A stretch of 20,274 bases of DNA from Tieghemiomyces parasiticus (Eukaryota > Kickxellomycota > Dimargaritomycetes > Dimargaritales > Dimargaritaceae), in assembly GCA_027575765.1 (NCBI GenBank), contig JANBPT010000875.1:1-20274 (forward strand). Reading direction: 5' to 3'. Each line of letters opens with the position of its first letter. Position 1 is the stretch's first letter. This document shows, in pieces, positions 1 to 8,900 of this stretch. Both the position numbers and the translations under genes were made by a program. The notes under the pieces are model-generated. The model did no database searches. It had not been told where the DNA came from and saw only the letters and a list, made by a program, of their open reading frames with translations.

Positions 1-1
1 C

Positions 2-319
2 CCAAACGTAGACCGAGACGTAAAACGCCAGATTCGCCATGCCCTATCGAACGACCAGCACCACTGGCGGGGACCGTTTCGTCGTGGAGTTCCCATGGAC
101 TTAACCATGGCCAGTGACGACCGACTGGTCCCTTGCTGCTATCTTTCGCTGTTGTGGACCCAGGCTAAACCATCAGGCCTTCCACGGTCTCCACCTGCAG
201 GACCTGACGCCCTGAAAGGGGATCTAGTGGCAAGCCGGTCGCGCGACAATTGCTGGGGAACTAGGGTTGTCCACATTTCAGTCCTCGAACTATATTTAAG
301 TAGTATCCAGTATCCATAG
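2..319 (+). other. Edge-open reading frame, possible partial coding end
   Basis: One frame on the plus strand is open from the window edge for 105 codons, to a TAG at 317-319. The first 30 or so codons look protein-like, with a charged helical stretch (VDRDVKRQIRHAL followed by a His-Trp segment). The second half (Cys- and Ser-rich) does not. I do not recognise a family. It could be the last exon of a gene outside the window, an old transposon fragment, or chance. The sequence to the left would decide. Confidence 0.15.
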
Positions 320-1545
320 CCCCTTAAGTCTAGATGGTGCTAAGGTATAGCGTACTGGATGACTAATCGCTTGGAAAGTTCTTTCTAGCCAGCCATTAGA
401 GTAGGATCACAATTCTCCGGGATGGGACTTGATGAGTGCTGATATCCAGGCCCCTACAACCGTCTCTGATATGGTGAATTTCTTGTCATGTACAGCAGCC
501 ATTTGACATGCCATACCAGGGGCTGGGGATATTACTCTGGTGCCGGTAATGTAGTTGTGAGTAACTATGCCACGGTGTGATGGTACTCTATTGCGGTGAA
601 GCCACGGAGAGGAGAGTGACAGACGAGCCTTTTGCGTGCCTTTGTCCAGACTTGGAGCATAGGCTTCAACATGTGCTCTCGATAGTGGCTGACAGGGACC
701 TTGCCACACAAAGGCTGGACACTCAGGTGCAATATGCCAAGTCAGGTAAGTCTGCTTCAGCATAACCTTAGGTATAGCACGGGTCCAATAGGCCTGACTT
801 TAATCAGCTCGCTTCGAGGGTACCACCTCCAGCAACCAGAAGCAGTGGATAGACCATATAGGAATACCCAACTCCTGTCGCCTGTGACGCTTGAGCTCAG
901 TGGGCAGTCACTGGTCTCGCTGAACACCGCCAGGAAATCGGTGGTACAATGTCCCCTCTGGTGGAGCTGGTAGTCGATAACGTCGTGAGGGGCCAGCAGC
1001 TAAGGTATGCGTGCAGCCTCAGGTCTCTGTGCGGAATATTGCGCATTGTAGTAGACGAAATACTGCGGATATGGGCTAGTGGTTCAGCAGTCCGTTAAGG
1101 GACTTCCTCCGGTAATCAGAGACCTATGACTTAGCTGAGGTCGCTAATGCCTGACAAAGGGACAGGTCAAAGCTCATATTCGTGGAAGTAATGGCCCGTA
1201 TAAATACCAGCTAGCCACATATTTATGGTGGGATGTTATGCGGCAACGAAGCCCAACATGGCAAGCAGTTTGGAAAATATACAATTAGCATGGTAGCTTT
1301 TGGAATAAAAAATGTTAAATGAGGACCCGTACATCCCGGTTGGTAAATCAAAGGGGAGGGGAGTGGAGCTATAGATTACGACGCGGTTAAGAAGTAGAAT
1401 AGGCGGGTTAGGAAAGGAGACGTAGTCAGTTTCTACAATAGTTATTACAATCGATTCCCCGCCTCAGGTACTCCCATGTGTCATCTACAGTGCTGATGTT
1501 TGAAACCTCCAATTTTGTAAACTAAATCCAGTTTGGACCACCTAT

Positions 1546-1560
1546 ATTATTATTATTATT
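1546..1560. repeat. (ATT)5 microsatellite
   Basis: Five perfect ATT units are followed by TTAAAAA. On the minus strand this reads as an AAT repeat about 237 bases past the choline kinase stop codon. An A-rich run there could help 3'-end formation of that transcript, but this is only inference. Confidence 0.8.
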
Positions 1561-1796
1561 TTAAAAAGGTCAAGGAGCGAGAGTCAGGGTGCAAATGAAT
1601 AGAAAATGTTCGATCGAGGGGAAGAGTTCGGCACCATAGAGTACAGACATAAGAGGAAGCATAAGAACTTGTGTCATCAGTGGTGAAGTGGGAAATGGAT
1701 GTCGGGCTAAATACGCTTAACAGAGATTAACGATCCTTCTCGAGGTGGCCAGCGGCCAAGTCATTGGCACGTTAGCTAATATTGGCGACCCTGTAG

Positions 1797-3610
1797 CTAC
1801 TTGGCCTTTTGCTCCGCATTCAGATCGCGCCGAAAGGCCTCTAGACGCTGCTGGGCGTACTCGAGATAGTCAAAGTCAATGGACGAGGCGGAGGCCTGCA
1901 TCAGGCCCCAGAGGCCCCACACTAGGTGGGAGGCGATACGGAAACAGGCCACCTCAGACAACAACTGGGCCAGGGCTCGCGGGCGGTCATGGGCAAATTC
2001 CGGTGGACAGCCTGTCGGGTTAAGGTGGACCTGTTCGTCTATATAGGCGTTGAGAAAATCGACCTGCTCGTCACGGCTCGGGTACCGGTTAAAATCCATA
2101 CGGTGCGGGGTGGCCGAGTGGTAGTCGGCGGCCCATTCGCAAAAGTGGTTGGCAATGTCGTAGCCGCGGTAGTTGTAGCCGGCGTACTCAAAGTCGATCA
2201 CCACTAGTTCGTCACTGCCGTCCTTTAGACGCAACAGGTTACCATACTGTAGGTCATTGTGGGTAAAAACCAGGGGCGAATTTATGGCGGTGACCCGGGC
2301 CCGCAACTTAGCAATGTCATCCACCAAGTCGTCCACCTGCAGCTTGTCGAGAAGGGCCGTGCGGTGCGGAAAATTTTCTCGCAGCCCCGGCAGCTTGCGC
2401 CGAACCAGCGGGTACCATTTATCGATGTTGACCCACAGCTCGGGGATGCATCCCGGGCGCGGAGGGAAGGTGTACACGATGCTGTGAAGCTCGCACAGGC
2501 GGTGGGCAATATGACGTGAGGTGGTCGGGTCGCGGATGTCATCCTTGGTCAGAACGTTGGAGTCGAGGTACTGCTCGAGTCGGCCATTGCGGAAGATACC
2601 GAGCATCCTCGGGCCGATCCCCAGCTCCGACAACTTGCGGAGCCAGTAGAGTTCCTTTTCGCGCTCAAAGAGCTCGTCCACACCCTGGCCGTATATGCGC
2701 AGGAGGTACTGCTTGGCTGGAGGTCCGGCCTGGGTGACGCTGGAGTCGGTGTCGCTGGGGGGCCGGGTTACGGTGAGTTTGTACACTACGTTGGTCATAG
2801 CACCGCTCAGCCGCTCCACTTCGAGGCGGGTGGTGGGCAGGCGCTTCCAGGAGGGTAGAATCCGCGGCAGGGCGTTGATGATGCTCTCACGCATTTCCTT
2901 TTTGTCGTCGGTGGGGCTAAAGGTCGGGAAGGGGAGGGATAGCAGCAGTGAGTAGGTATATAATATCCGAGACATTTGGAGCGATACAGTAATTTTTTGG
3001 GGGGATAAACTAGTATGGGGCCCGGGAGAGAGAGGAGTGTATAATCGCACCCCCGATAACCTGGATCCACGTGCACTCCGTTCTATATCCTTATCAAGCA
3101 TCTGACCAAGGAGGCCGGAAAAGGTGGGGGCGGGATCACGTACCCCATATTCATCAGGGGAGGTCCGATACCAACGACCTGCCTGTCCCCCTCCTAGGAC
3201 AGTCAGAAGCCAGCATAGGTATTGCCGGACAAGGTGATGAACGCCGAAGGCGCGGAGCGAACACGTGCCACTTACCGTATGTCCAGTACGTAGTCGGTGA
3301 CCTTAGGGCGGAACCCGCCGCGGCGCCGCAGAGTGCTGAAGCGCCGGGGTTTCCAGTGGGAGCTTGAAATGGTGTGGTCGGTGAAGGACCGGCGGTGCCG
3401 CAAGGGAAGCCGCTTGAGCTGGCCGGAGTACCGCTTGAGTAGCGCATTGGCCTCACCCCAGTTCCACGCAGTTTTGGGCAAGAACCGCTGAGGAATCAAT
3501 GTCGAAGCGGCGGCAGTTGCGGACGAAGACCCCGATGAGGCCGGGCGGGGCGAGGTGGACCGCGTTGGTTCGGCAGGTAGGCTGGCGGTGGGCGGGGTCC
3601 CAACGGCCAT
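1797..3610 (-). CDS. Choline/ethanolamine kinase (CKI1-type), two exons
   Basis: It phosphorylates choline and/or ethanolamine with ATP, the first step of the Kennedy pathway to phosphatidylcholine and phosphatidylethanolamine, and is normally cytosolic. The model joins exon 1 (3610-3276) to exon 2 (2916-1797) and gives 484 residues. Seen in the sequence: a nucleotide-loop-like LSGAMTNVVYKL at 148-159; YLLRIYGQG followed by a charged REKE helix at 182-200; Brenner's motif FTHNDLQYGNLL at 329-340 with catalytic Asp333; VVIDFEYAGYNYRGYDIANH from 350, with metal-binding Asp353; and a C-terminal WGLWGL plus DFDYLEYAQQRL. These are the choline/ethanolamine kinase hallmarks. Residues 1-100 are Ser/Pro/Arg-rich and probably disordered. 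The start is the ATG at 3610 (context GCCATGG), because the in-frame ATG at 3868 lies upstream of the TATA box. Choline versus ethanolamine preference cannot be read from the sequence. The family call is very sure; the exact N-terminus is less so. Confidence 0.92.
3068..3073. promoter_or_regulatory. CACGTG E-box inside intron (distal copy)
   Basis: A perfect palindromic CACGTG, the core bound by fungal bHLH factors of the Cbf1/Pho4 class and related to the Ino2-Ino4 site that controls phospholipid genes in yeast. It lies in the middle of the choline kinase intron. Function is inference. Confidence 0.25.
3262..3267. promoter_or_regulatory. CACGTG E-box inside intron (donor-proximal copy)
   Basis: A second perfect CACGTG, eight bases inside the intron donor. 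Only one other copy was noticed in the window (5289-5294, intergenic). Two in 359 bases is more than chance would give, but the site is short. Confidence 0.25.
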
Positions 3611-3801
3611 GGCAAAAACAGAAGTATTAGGGAATGCGGGCTGGGCACAGGCAGGGCGGAAGGTAGTAAAGCAGAACGAGGCCGAGGCACGACGGCAGGA
3701 CAAGGTAGGTAAAGTAGTTAGGGCGGGGTCGGGCAGGTTGCAATGAGGTTTTAGAAATCCGAAGGTGGGGATGCCGCGTCGCCGGGGCGCAAGGCTTGGG
3801 A

Positions 3802-3809
3802 TATTTATA
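3802..3809 (-). promoter_or_regulatory. TATA box of choline kinase gene (TATAAATA)
   Basis: The minus strand reads GCGTATAAATATCCC, a perfect TATAWAWR match, about 190 bases before the chosen ATG at 3610. Transcription starting some 40-120 bases downstream, as is common in fungi, would put the cap site before that ATG and after the in-frame ATG at 3868. This supports the shorter protein start. Confidence 0.5.
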
Positions 3810-4432
3810 CGCGGAGCCCGTGCTTGGGTCGCGATGAAGGGGAGCAGGTGATAGGGGGACATGACCATACAGAGAATGACTACAAAAAATATTGGGGACG
3901 CGCATATAATGAGGTATGCGCCTGGGGTGAAGAGGCAGATGAGATTACAAGGGGTGTTGGCCCACTGATGGCCCTATCCCCCAATGACGGGGGGCCAAAC
4001 TCCTGGTAGCTCGAGTGTCTCTAACCCATGCTACCGTGCGACACGGTCACCTCCCCGCCCTCGCAATCTTTTTTTTTCACAGCGGACCCGCACTTTCCGC
4101 CACGTCTCCGTCACTGGCCAAGCAGAGTGTACTGGTTTAAGGTCGAGGGGCTAATGAGGTCACAGGACCGGTAGTGCTGGGCGGAGAGCTGAAGGCCCAG
4201 AGACCCGGCGCCGATGGGGGAAGGGGAACAGGACAGGCGTGGAGTGGTCCGCCGCCCGGGAGGACAGGGCCAATCACTCTTAATCTATGTACCTGGTGCT
4301 GACCCCGCTATGTCCCCTCTGCCTGCCTGTTGAGGAGGCATACACACCCCGCCACGCTCCTGTGACTGCGAATTGATATCGGTCCTCTAGACAAAAGCGG
4401 GTAGGAAGGGTCACATCGAGGGGTAGGATCAA

Positions 4433-4442
4433 CCCCCCCCCC
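4433..4442. repeat. C10 homopolymer run
   Basis: Ten consecutive C on the plus strand in a non-genic stretch. It is one of four C/G runs of nine or more bases in this window, all outside the genes. Confidence 0.85.
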
Positions 4443-4786
4443 GACGACGTCCCCGGCCTGGGAGCCCCTGATAAACGGTCTTCCAGCGGGAAAGCAGGGG
4501 CTCCCCATCCCTCGATTTGCCACGCACTGCATGGCTGGATTCTTTCAACCAGCAATCAGATCGCCGAGGCTTGGCTTATCTGCTCTCCCAAATCAGCCGA
4601 CACCACGTCGACGTCCCGGAGGCCGACATCTGTTACAATGCAGACAGGGTCACCAGGCAAAGCAGATGGACTAGCCAAGCCGCCTGCCATGGCCATGGTC
4701 AGATGCATAAGGGGCTAAAAGCCAGGGGTGCAGAACTGGCATGTGCCGGGCCTCATCCAGACCATACAAAAGTTTACTGTAATAAA

Positions 4787-4795
4787 CCCCCCCCC
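4787..4795. repeat. C9 homopolymer run
   Basis: Nine consecutive C directly after AATAAA (4781-4786), in a non-genic stretch. Confidence 0.85.
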
Positions 4796-5460
4796 TCTCA
4801 CACGACCTGCCGCAACAAGACACAGGAGACATGGCAGAATGCGTCTTTTTTTACAGTTCCGACAATCCCTCTCTCACTGGATAAGCAAGTCACAGTGTGC
4901 AGGCGGCGTCTGGAGGTCGGCGGCCCGGGGACACTCGCCAGATCAACCGTCGGCAGAGATTCCCGCCCACCCCATAATGGGGGGGTTGAAATCGACCGTC
5001 GAGGGGCACGACCAATAGGCGACTCTCCAGGCCTATCCGTGACTCATGTTTCCTCTGCACCTACTACTACGGGCGGGGGTATATTCTAAGTGCCAAGCCT
5101 CGCTGGGTTGAGTCCCATGGAGACCTGGCACAGCGGCCAGCGGAGAGAGTCGGCCCCCTAGTCCATCAGAATGAACAAGGCTTTGAAGGGCGCAGGCCAG
5201 TGCAGAGGAAATGGCCACCGGGGACAGTCTTCCCTCCCCCAACTCCACGTCTTTGGTCTGGCATATCTCACACCACATGGCCAATCCGCACGTGGTTCCA
5301 GGTGCGATGGCGCCATCCAAGGCCCATCGAAAGAAATCCCCCTTGGCCACCACCCGAACGGGAATATACCAAAAATCCAAACTGCGGAGGCCTTCTTTTC
5401 TCAAAATATTTTAAATTTTAAGCAGTCCCGTGCCTTGATCAAACCACTCGGGTATTCCCC

Positions 5461-5466
5461 TTTATT
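5461..5466 (-). terminator. Possible poly(A) signal for med12 (AATAAA)
   Basis: Minus-strand AATAAA about 450 bases downstream of the med12 stop codon. The hexamer is common by chance in AT-rich spacer, and the closer (TA)n tract at 5886-5904 is an alternative 3'-end element. Confidence 0.25.
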
Positions 5467-5885
5467 ATACAAGCCCGCCGCCATCCTAACCCCGGATTAG
5501 GCCACCTCATTCCATGTTAGCTATCCATCTCCGATCCCCTGGACTGACGTGGGTCGAAGGTGATGTCATGGCTTGTACGTAGCATTACACGCGTTATAGA
5601 CTACCCCTCCAATGCAGAATTAGGCCCGTTAGCTTCCTTGTCAGGATTGTCACGCACGTCACCGCTCGGGTGCGGCCTTCACAAGTAATGCATTACAGCA
5701 TAAAAAAGATGACGACCGACGTATTGGTTCGACAGTTCCGAATCCGGTCCTCATTACTAAATATCTGCAGGTGGTGACGCGGGGCTAAACGCACAGGGAA
5801 GGGTGTACACAAAGGTGCAAGAAGGTGAGCGCAAAAGACCCCACCACACAACGAGCTCATTTAATCACAGCTAGCCACAGGATCC

Positions 5886-5904
5886 ATATATATATATATA
5901 TATA
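5886..5904. repeat. (AT)n microsatellite directly after med12 stop
   Basis: Nineteen bases of perfect alternating A/T, beginning only eight bases past the med12 stop codon (5915-5913). TATATA is the classical fungal 3'-end efficiency element, so this tract may help form the med12 mRNA end. As a simple repeat it should also vary in length between strains. Confidence 0.85.
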
Positions 5905-5912
5905 AGTATCAG

Positions 5913-8900
5913 TTAGGGACTACGCTTCCGCTTGAGTGGAATCTCGCCTTCCTCTGCCGTGTCCACCGATGTGATTCCGGAACTTCCGGTCTGCGGTCGA
6001 CTGGTATAGGATGACGGGGCGCGGTACCCTCCGCCACCGCCGCTGGGCATCACGGGAGTCGATTGCGTCCCACCCACCATAGTATTTCGTAGCGACCCAC
6101 CACCACTACTACTATTGCCGCGGCCCAGCGTGTGTGAGCGGTGGACCGAGTAGTCGTCGTGGTTCGAACTTCCCGGGGTCCCCGCCGATACGGCCAATGA
6201 GGGCGCCCCCATCCCGTCAGCACTGGATCCCCCCTGGGCTGCGGTCGTCGAGTGGTCTGGTTCAGGCTCTAACCCGTAAAAAACCGCCAAGGTCTGCGCT
6301 CGCTCGCGGGCGTACTTGGTATAGGTATTCTCGTCTAGCGAGCGATAACGCTTAGCGTTGAACAGCGTGAGAGAGAGCGGGGTGGCATTGGCGAGGCGAT
6401 ACTTGTAAGACCCGCCAGACTCACTGCCCGGCTGGTTTGCCCCAGACAACGACGACGTCGTCGTCGAGCCGGCGGACATGCTTGTTAGAGACGGTGAGGA
6501 GTGGGTCACCCCAGTCGGCGTCCCCTGGATGACCGTGGCGATGGTAGACGGCAACGTGGCTTCCAGCCAGCGCCACGGGTTAAGGGTGACGCGTGGGTTG
6601 GGCTTCCAATCGGCCGTGCATATATTCTCCAACTCGTACGGCAGAATGCGGCGTAGACGGCCGGCAACAGCCGGATCGAGGTCAAGGCCTGCCGACAGCT
6701 GGCGTAGCTCGGCCAGCAAGGGGTTACGGACCTCGCCAGGTTGCTCGTCAGCACAGACTGAGGCCACGTCTAGAGTCAGGTCAAACAGGACGGCGCCCAG
6801 GGACCCGGGTGTGCGGTCCGGCGGCGTAAGTACCGAGTTGAGCAGATGGATCAGAGTTGTCACCCACTTCATGAAGAGTGATTGGTCGCCACCCTTACGG
6901 ACCAGGTGCGGGATCAAGGGGACGGCGGCACGCATCCGGGCCCAGAGACTGAGCAGGAGGTGGTCCAGGCTCAGATGGGGCTCGCGGGTCGGCGGTCCAG
7001 TCGTGTTATGAACCGCGGATGGCGGTGTGGCACCGCTTAGAGCGGCAGTTGCCCGGTGGTAATCAATCACCAAGGTGCGCATGGCGTGGACTGTACGGCC
7101 CGCCTTACGGAACCACTCCAACTGGTCGAGGGTGGCGCGAAGTCCTGTCGTGAGGATCTGTTGCACCGCCGTTACCTGTCCGTCCGGAAGCGGGCCCAGG
7201 GGCGCCGAAGCCATATCTGCGCCCGTAGGAGTGCGCAAAGCGAGGGCGGCGGCAGCCGGGTGGGTGGTTCGTAACGCGGTCGGGGTCAGGATGGAATAGC
7301 CCAACGCGTCAACCAGGCGCTGGTTGATCAGGGCCGTGACGAGGGCCAAACGGTCAATACGGATCGCAAATTCGGCAGCGGGCCACGTCGTCGGGACGGG
7401 AGGCGGGGGCCGACTACCAGCCGGGCTTAACAGGTGCGCTTCCATATTGGGAAATGTGACCGCAGGAATCCGGTGTAGTCGGCACACAAGGAAGGCATCC
7501 GGCATCGGGGCGGACCCTGCTGAAGTGGGGGAAATGGTGTTTGGGTCCGGGTGATCCGCGGAGGACGGTAAATCAACCAGACGCTGCAGTTGAGCGGCGG
7601 CGTCCACCAAAGCGCCCGTGGTGAACACGGGCAGGAGCCGGGTGTAAGCATCAGCTAGCGGGTCGGGCCGGTCGAGCCCGTAGCGATTGTCCCCACCACT
7701 ACTAGCATGGGGTTCGTCCGTCAGACTCGACTGGCCTGGTGGCCGCCTAAAGGTCCGGGTATCACGTAGAAGGCACCCGAGGAGGGCCCGCAGCAACCAT
7801 CGCGAGTAGGTCAGGGTCCCCGCGGGGGGCTCATCCAACTCCCCTTGTTCACTGGGACCCGCCAAGGTGACCGGGTCGGGGCTGAGCCACATCGCGTCAT
7901 AAGGGTACGCCGGGATGACCGGGGAAGCTACCCAGTTGCGGTACGTGGTGCCAAACCGCTCGAGCCAACTTTGGACCTCGGGCGTGGCCTGGACGGCCAT
8001 GGCGTCAATTAACCAGGCCAGGCGGACGGTAGCAATGTCAATCGCTGAGGCCGGCACACCGCCGAACCGGGCTGTCGTTGCCTGCGACGGAAGCCGACCG
8101 AGATCGCGAAGCACCCGCAGTCCCAACCCTTGAAACACGCAATAGGGTACGTTACCGGTAAGCGGGACGGGTAGGCCCGCCAGGCGGTTGAGGTAAGCAT
8201 CGAGGTCGACGGCGCGGTCGGGCCGAGACCGGTCGGCAAATTCGTGGTCGAGGCCCCCCGGGGCCAAGGCCGCCGTGAGGTCAAGCGGGAATAGGAGCCT
8301 ACCGAACCAGTCGAGCCAGAGAAGGATCGTTTCCGGTTCCGGGTGGGACGGAACGTTCAACTCGTCACCGCCCGTTTCGACAGAAATGGGGAGGGCGCCT
8401 TCCTCCGCCGCCCCGTCTTCCGTCGATAATCCCTGGCCCGCCGCCACCCAAGGTCGGAGGTGAGCTTGGTAGAGCGGCAGGGCGTGACGGACCAATCGGG
8501 CACGGAGCAGCGGGTGGTCAGTCACCGCGTTGGTGAGTGCGGCCAGCTGCCGGCTGGCGTCAGTTACCAAGGAACGGGCAGCGGTGAGGTCAACGCCCGT
8601 CGAGTTGGTGAACCGCTGCACGGCGGCCCCGCGAACTGTGCAGCTGGCCCGGGCCCACCGGACTAGGCCGGACTCGAGGGAGGTGTCGTCGCCAGGTGGT
8701 GGGGCGGCAACGATAGGGTTGGCCGGAGGTTTCACCGTGGTTCCGTGCGCCTCGTCCAGGGCGAGTACGGCCTGGATGGCGCAGTAATCCGGTAGGGTAA
8801 GCAGGCGAGTCAAGCGCGGCAGATCCGTCGGCACGGCACTCACGCCGCGCGTCCCGCTGTCTGGTAATGGTAGGCGCAAGCCCAGTAGATCACCCACTAG

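Larger units (their letters stand above)
1..1796. other. Gene-poor stretch at left edge
   Basis: No gene is recognised in this stretch, apart from the weak edge-open frame listed separately. It is visibly more AT-rich than the neighbouring kinase gene, especially 1200-1700, and is interrupted by stops in all frames. It lies downstream of the choline kinase, which is on the minus strand, so its right end should hold that gene's 3' untranslated region. I see no clear AATAAA on the minus strand near the stop. A 118-codon frame on the minus strand (407-763) has no recognisable domain and is treated as chance. Confidence 0.6.
2917..3275 (-). other. GT-AG intron of the choline kinase gene
   Basis: On the minus strand the donor is ACG|GTAAGT (last exon base 3276) and the acceptor is TTTAG| (first exon base 2916). 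A CTCAC branch-point candidate at 2952-2948 lies about 32 bases before the acceptor and is followed by a long pyrimidine tract. The two exons join in phase: two bases plus one make an Arg codon, giving VLDIR-PTDDKKEM. That restores the N-terminal strand and helix expected just before the LPSWKRL segment of fungal choline kinases. Retention would hit an in-frame TAA at 3274-3272, inside the donor. Confidence 0.75.
3810..5885. other. Intergenic spacer between choline kinase promoter and med12 3' end
   Basis: No gene is recognised over about 2 kb. The longest frame (190 codons, plus strand, 4517-5089) has no domain, atypical composition and no homologue I can recall. The spacer holds a T9 run at 4069-4077, a C10 run at 4433-4442 and a C9 run at 4787-4795 directly after an AATAAA. 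An AATAAA on the minus strand (plus-strand TTTATT at 5461-5466) lies about 450 bases past the med12 stop and is a possible poly(A) signal for that gene. Confidence 0.6.

Noticed and set aside
407..763. 118-codon minus-strand frame, considered as a retrotransposon remnant
   Set aside because: No protease, reverse-transcriptase, RNase H or integrase motif could be found, and no flanking repeats.
2917..3101. Choline kinase starting at the ATG at 3101
   Set aside because: This leader matches nothing in the family, and it contains the branch-point-like sequence, pyrimidine tract and TTTAG acceptor expected of an intron.
3611..3868. Longer choline kinase N-terminus from the ATG at 3868
   Set aside because: The frame is open, but the only good TATA box (3802-3809) lies downstream of this ATG, and the ATG at 3610 has a better context.
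4517..5089. 190-codon plus-strand frame
   Set aside because: No domain, mixed Cys/His/Arg/Pro composition and no conserved motif; it looks like an open frame arising by chance.
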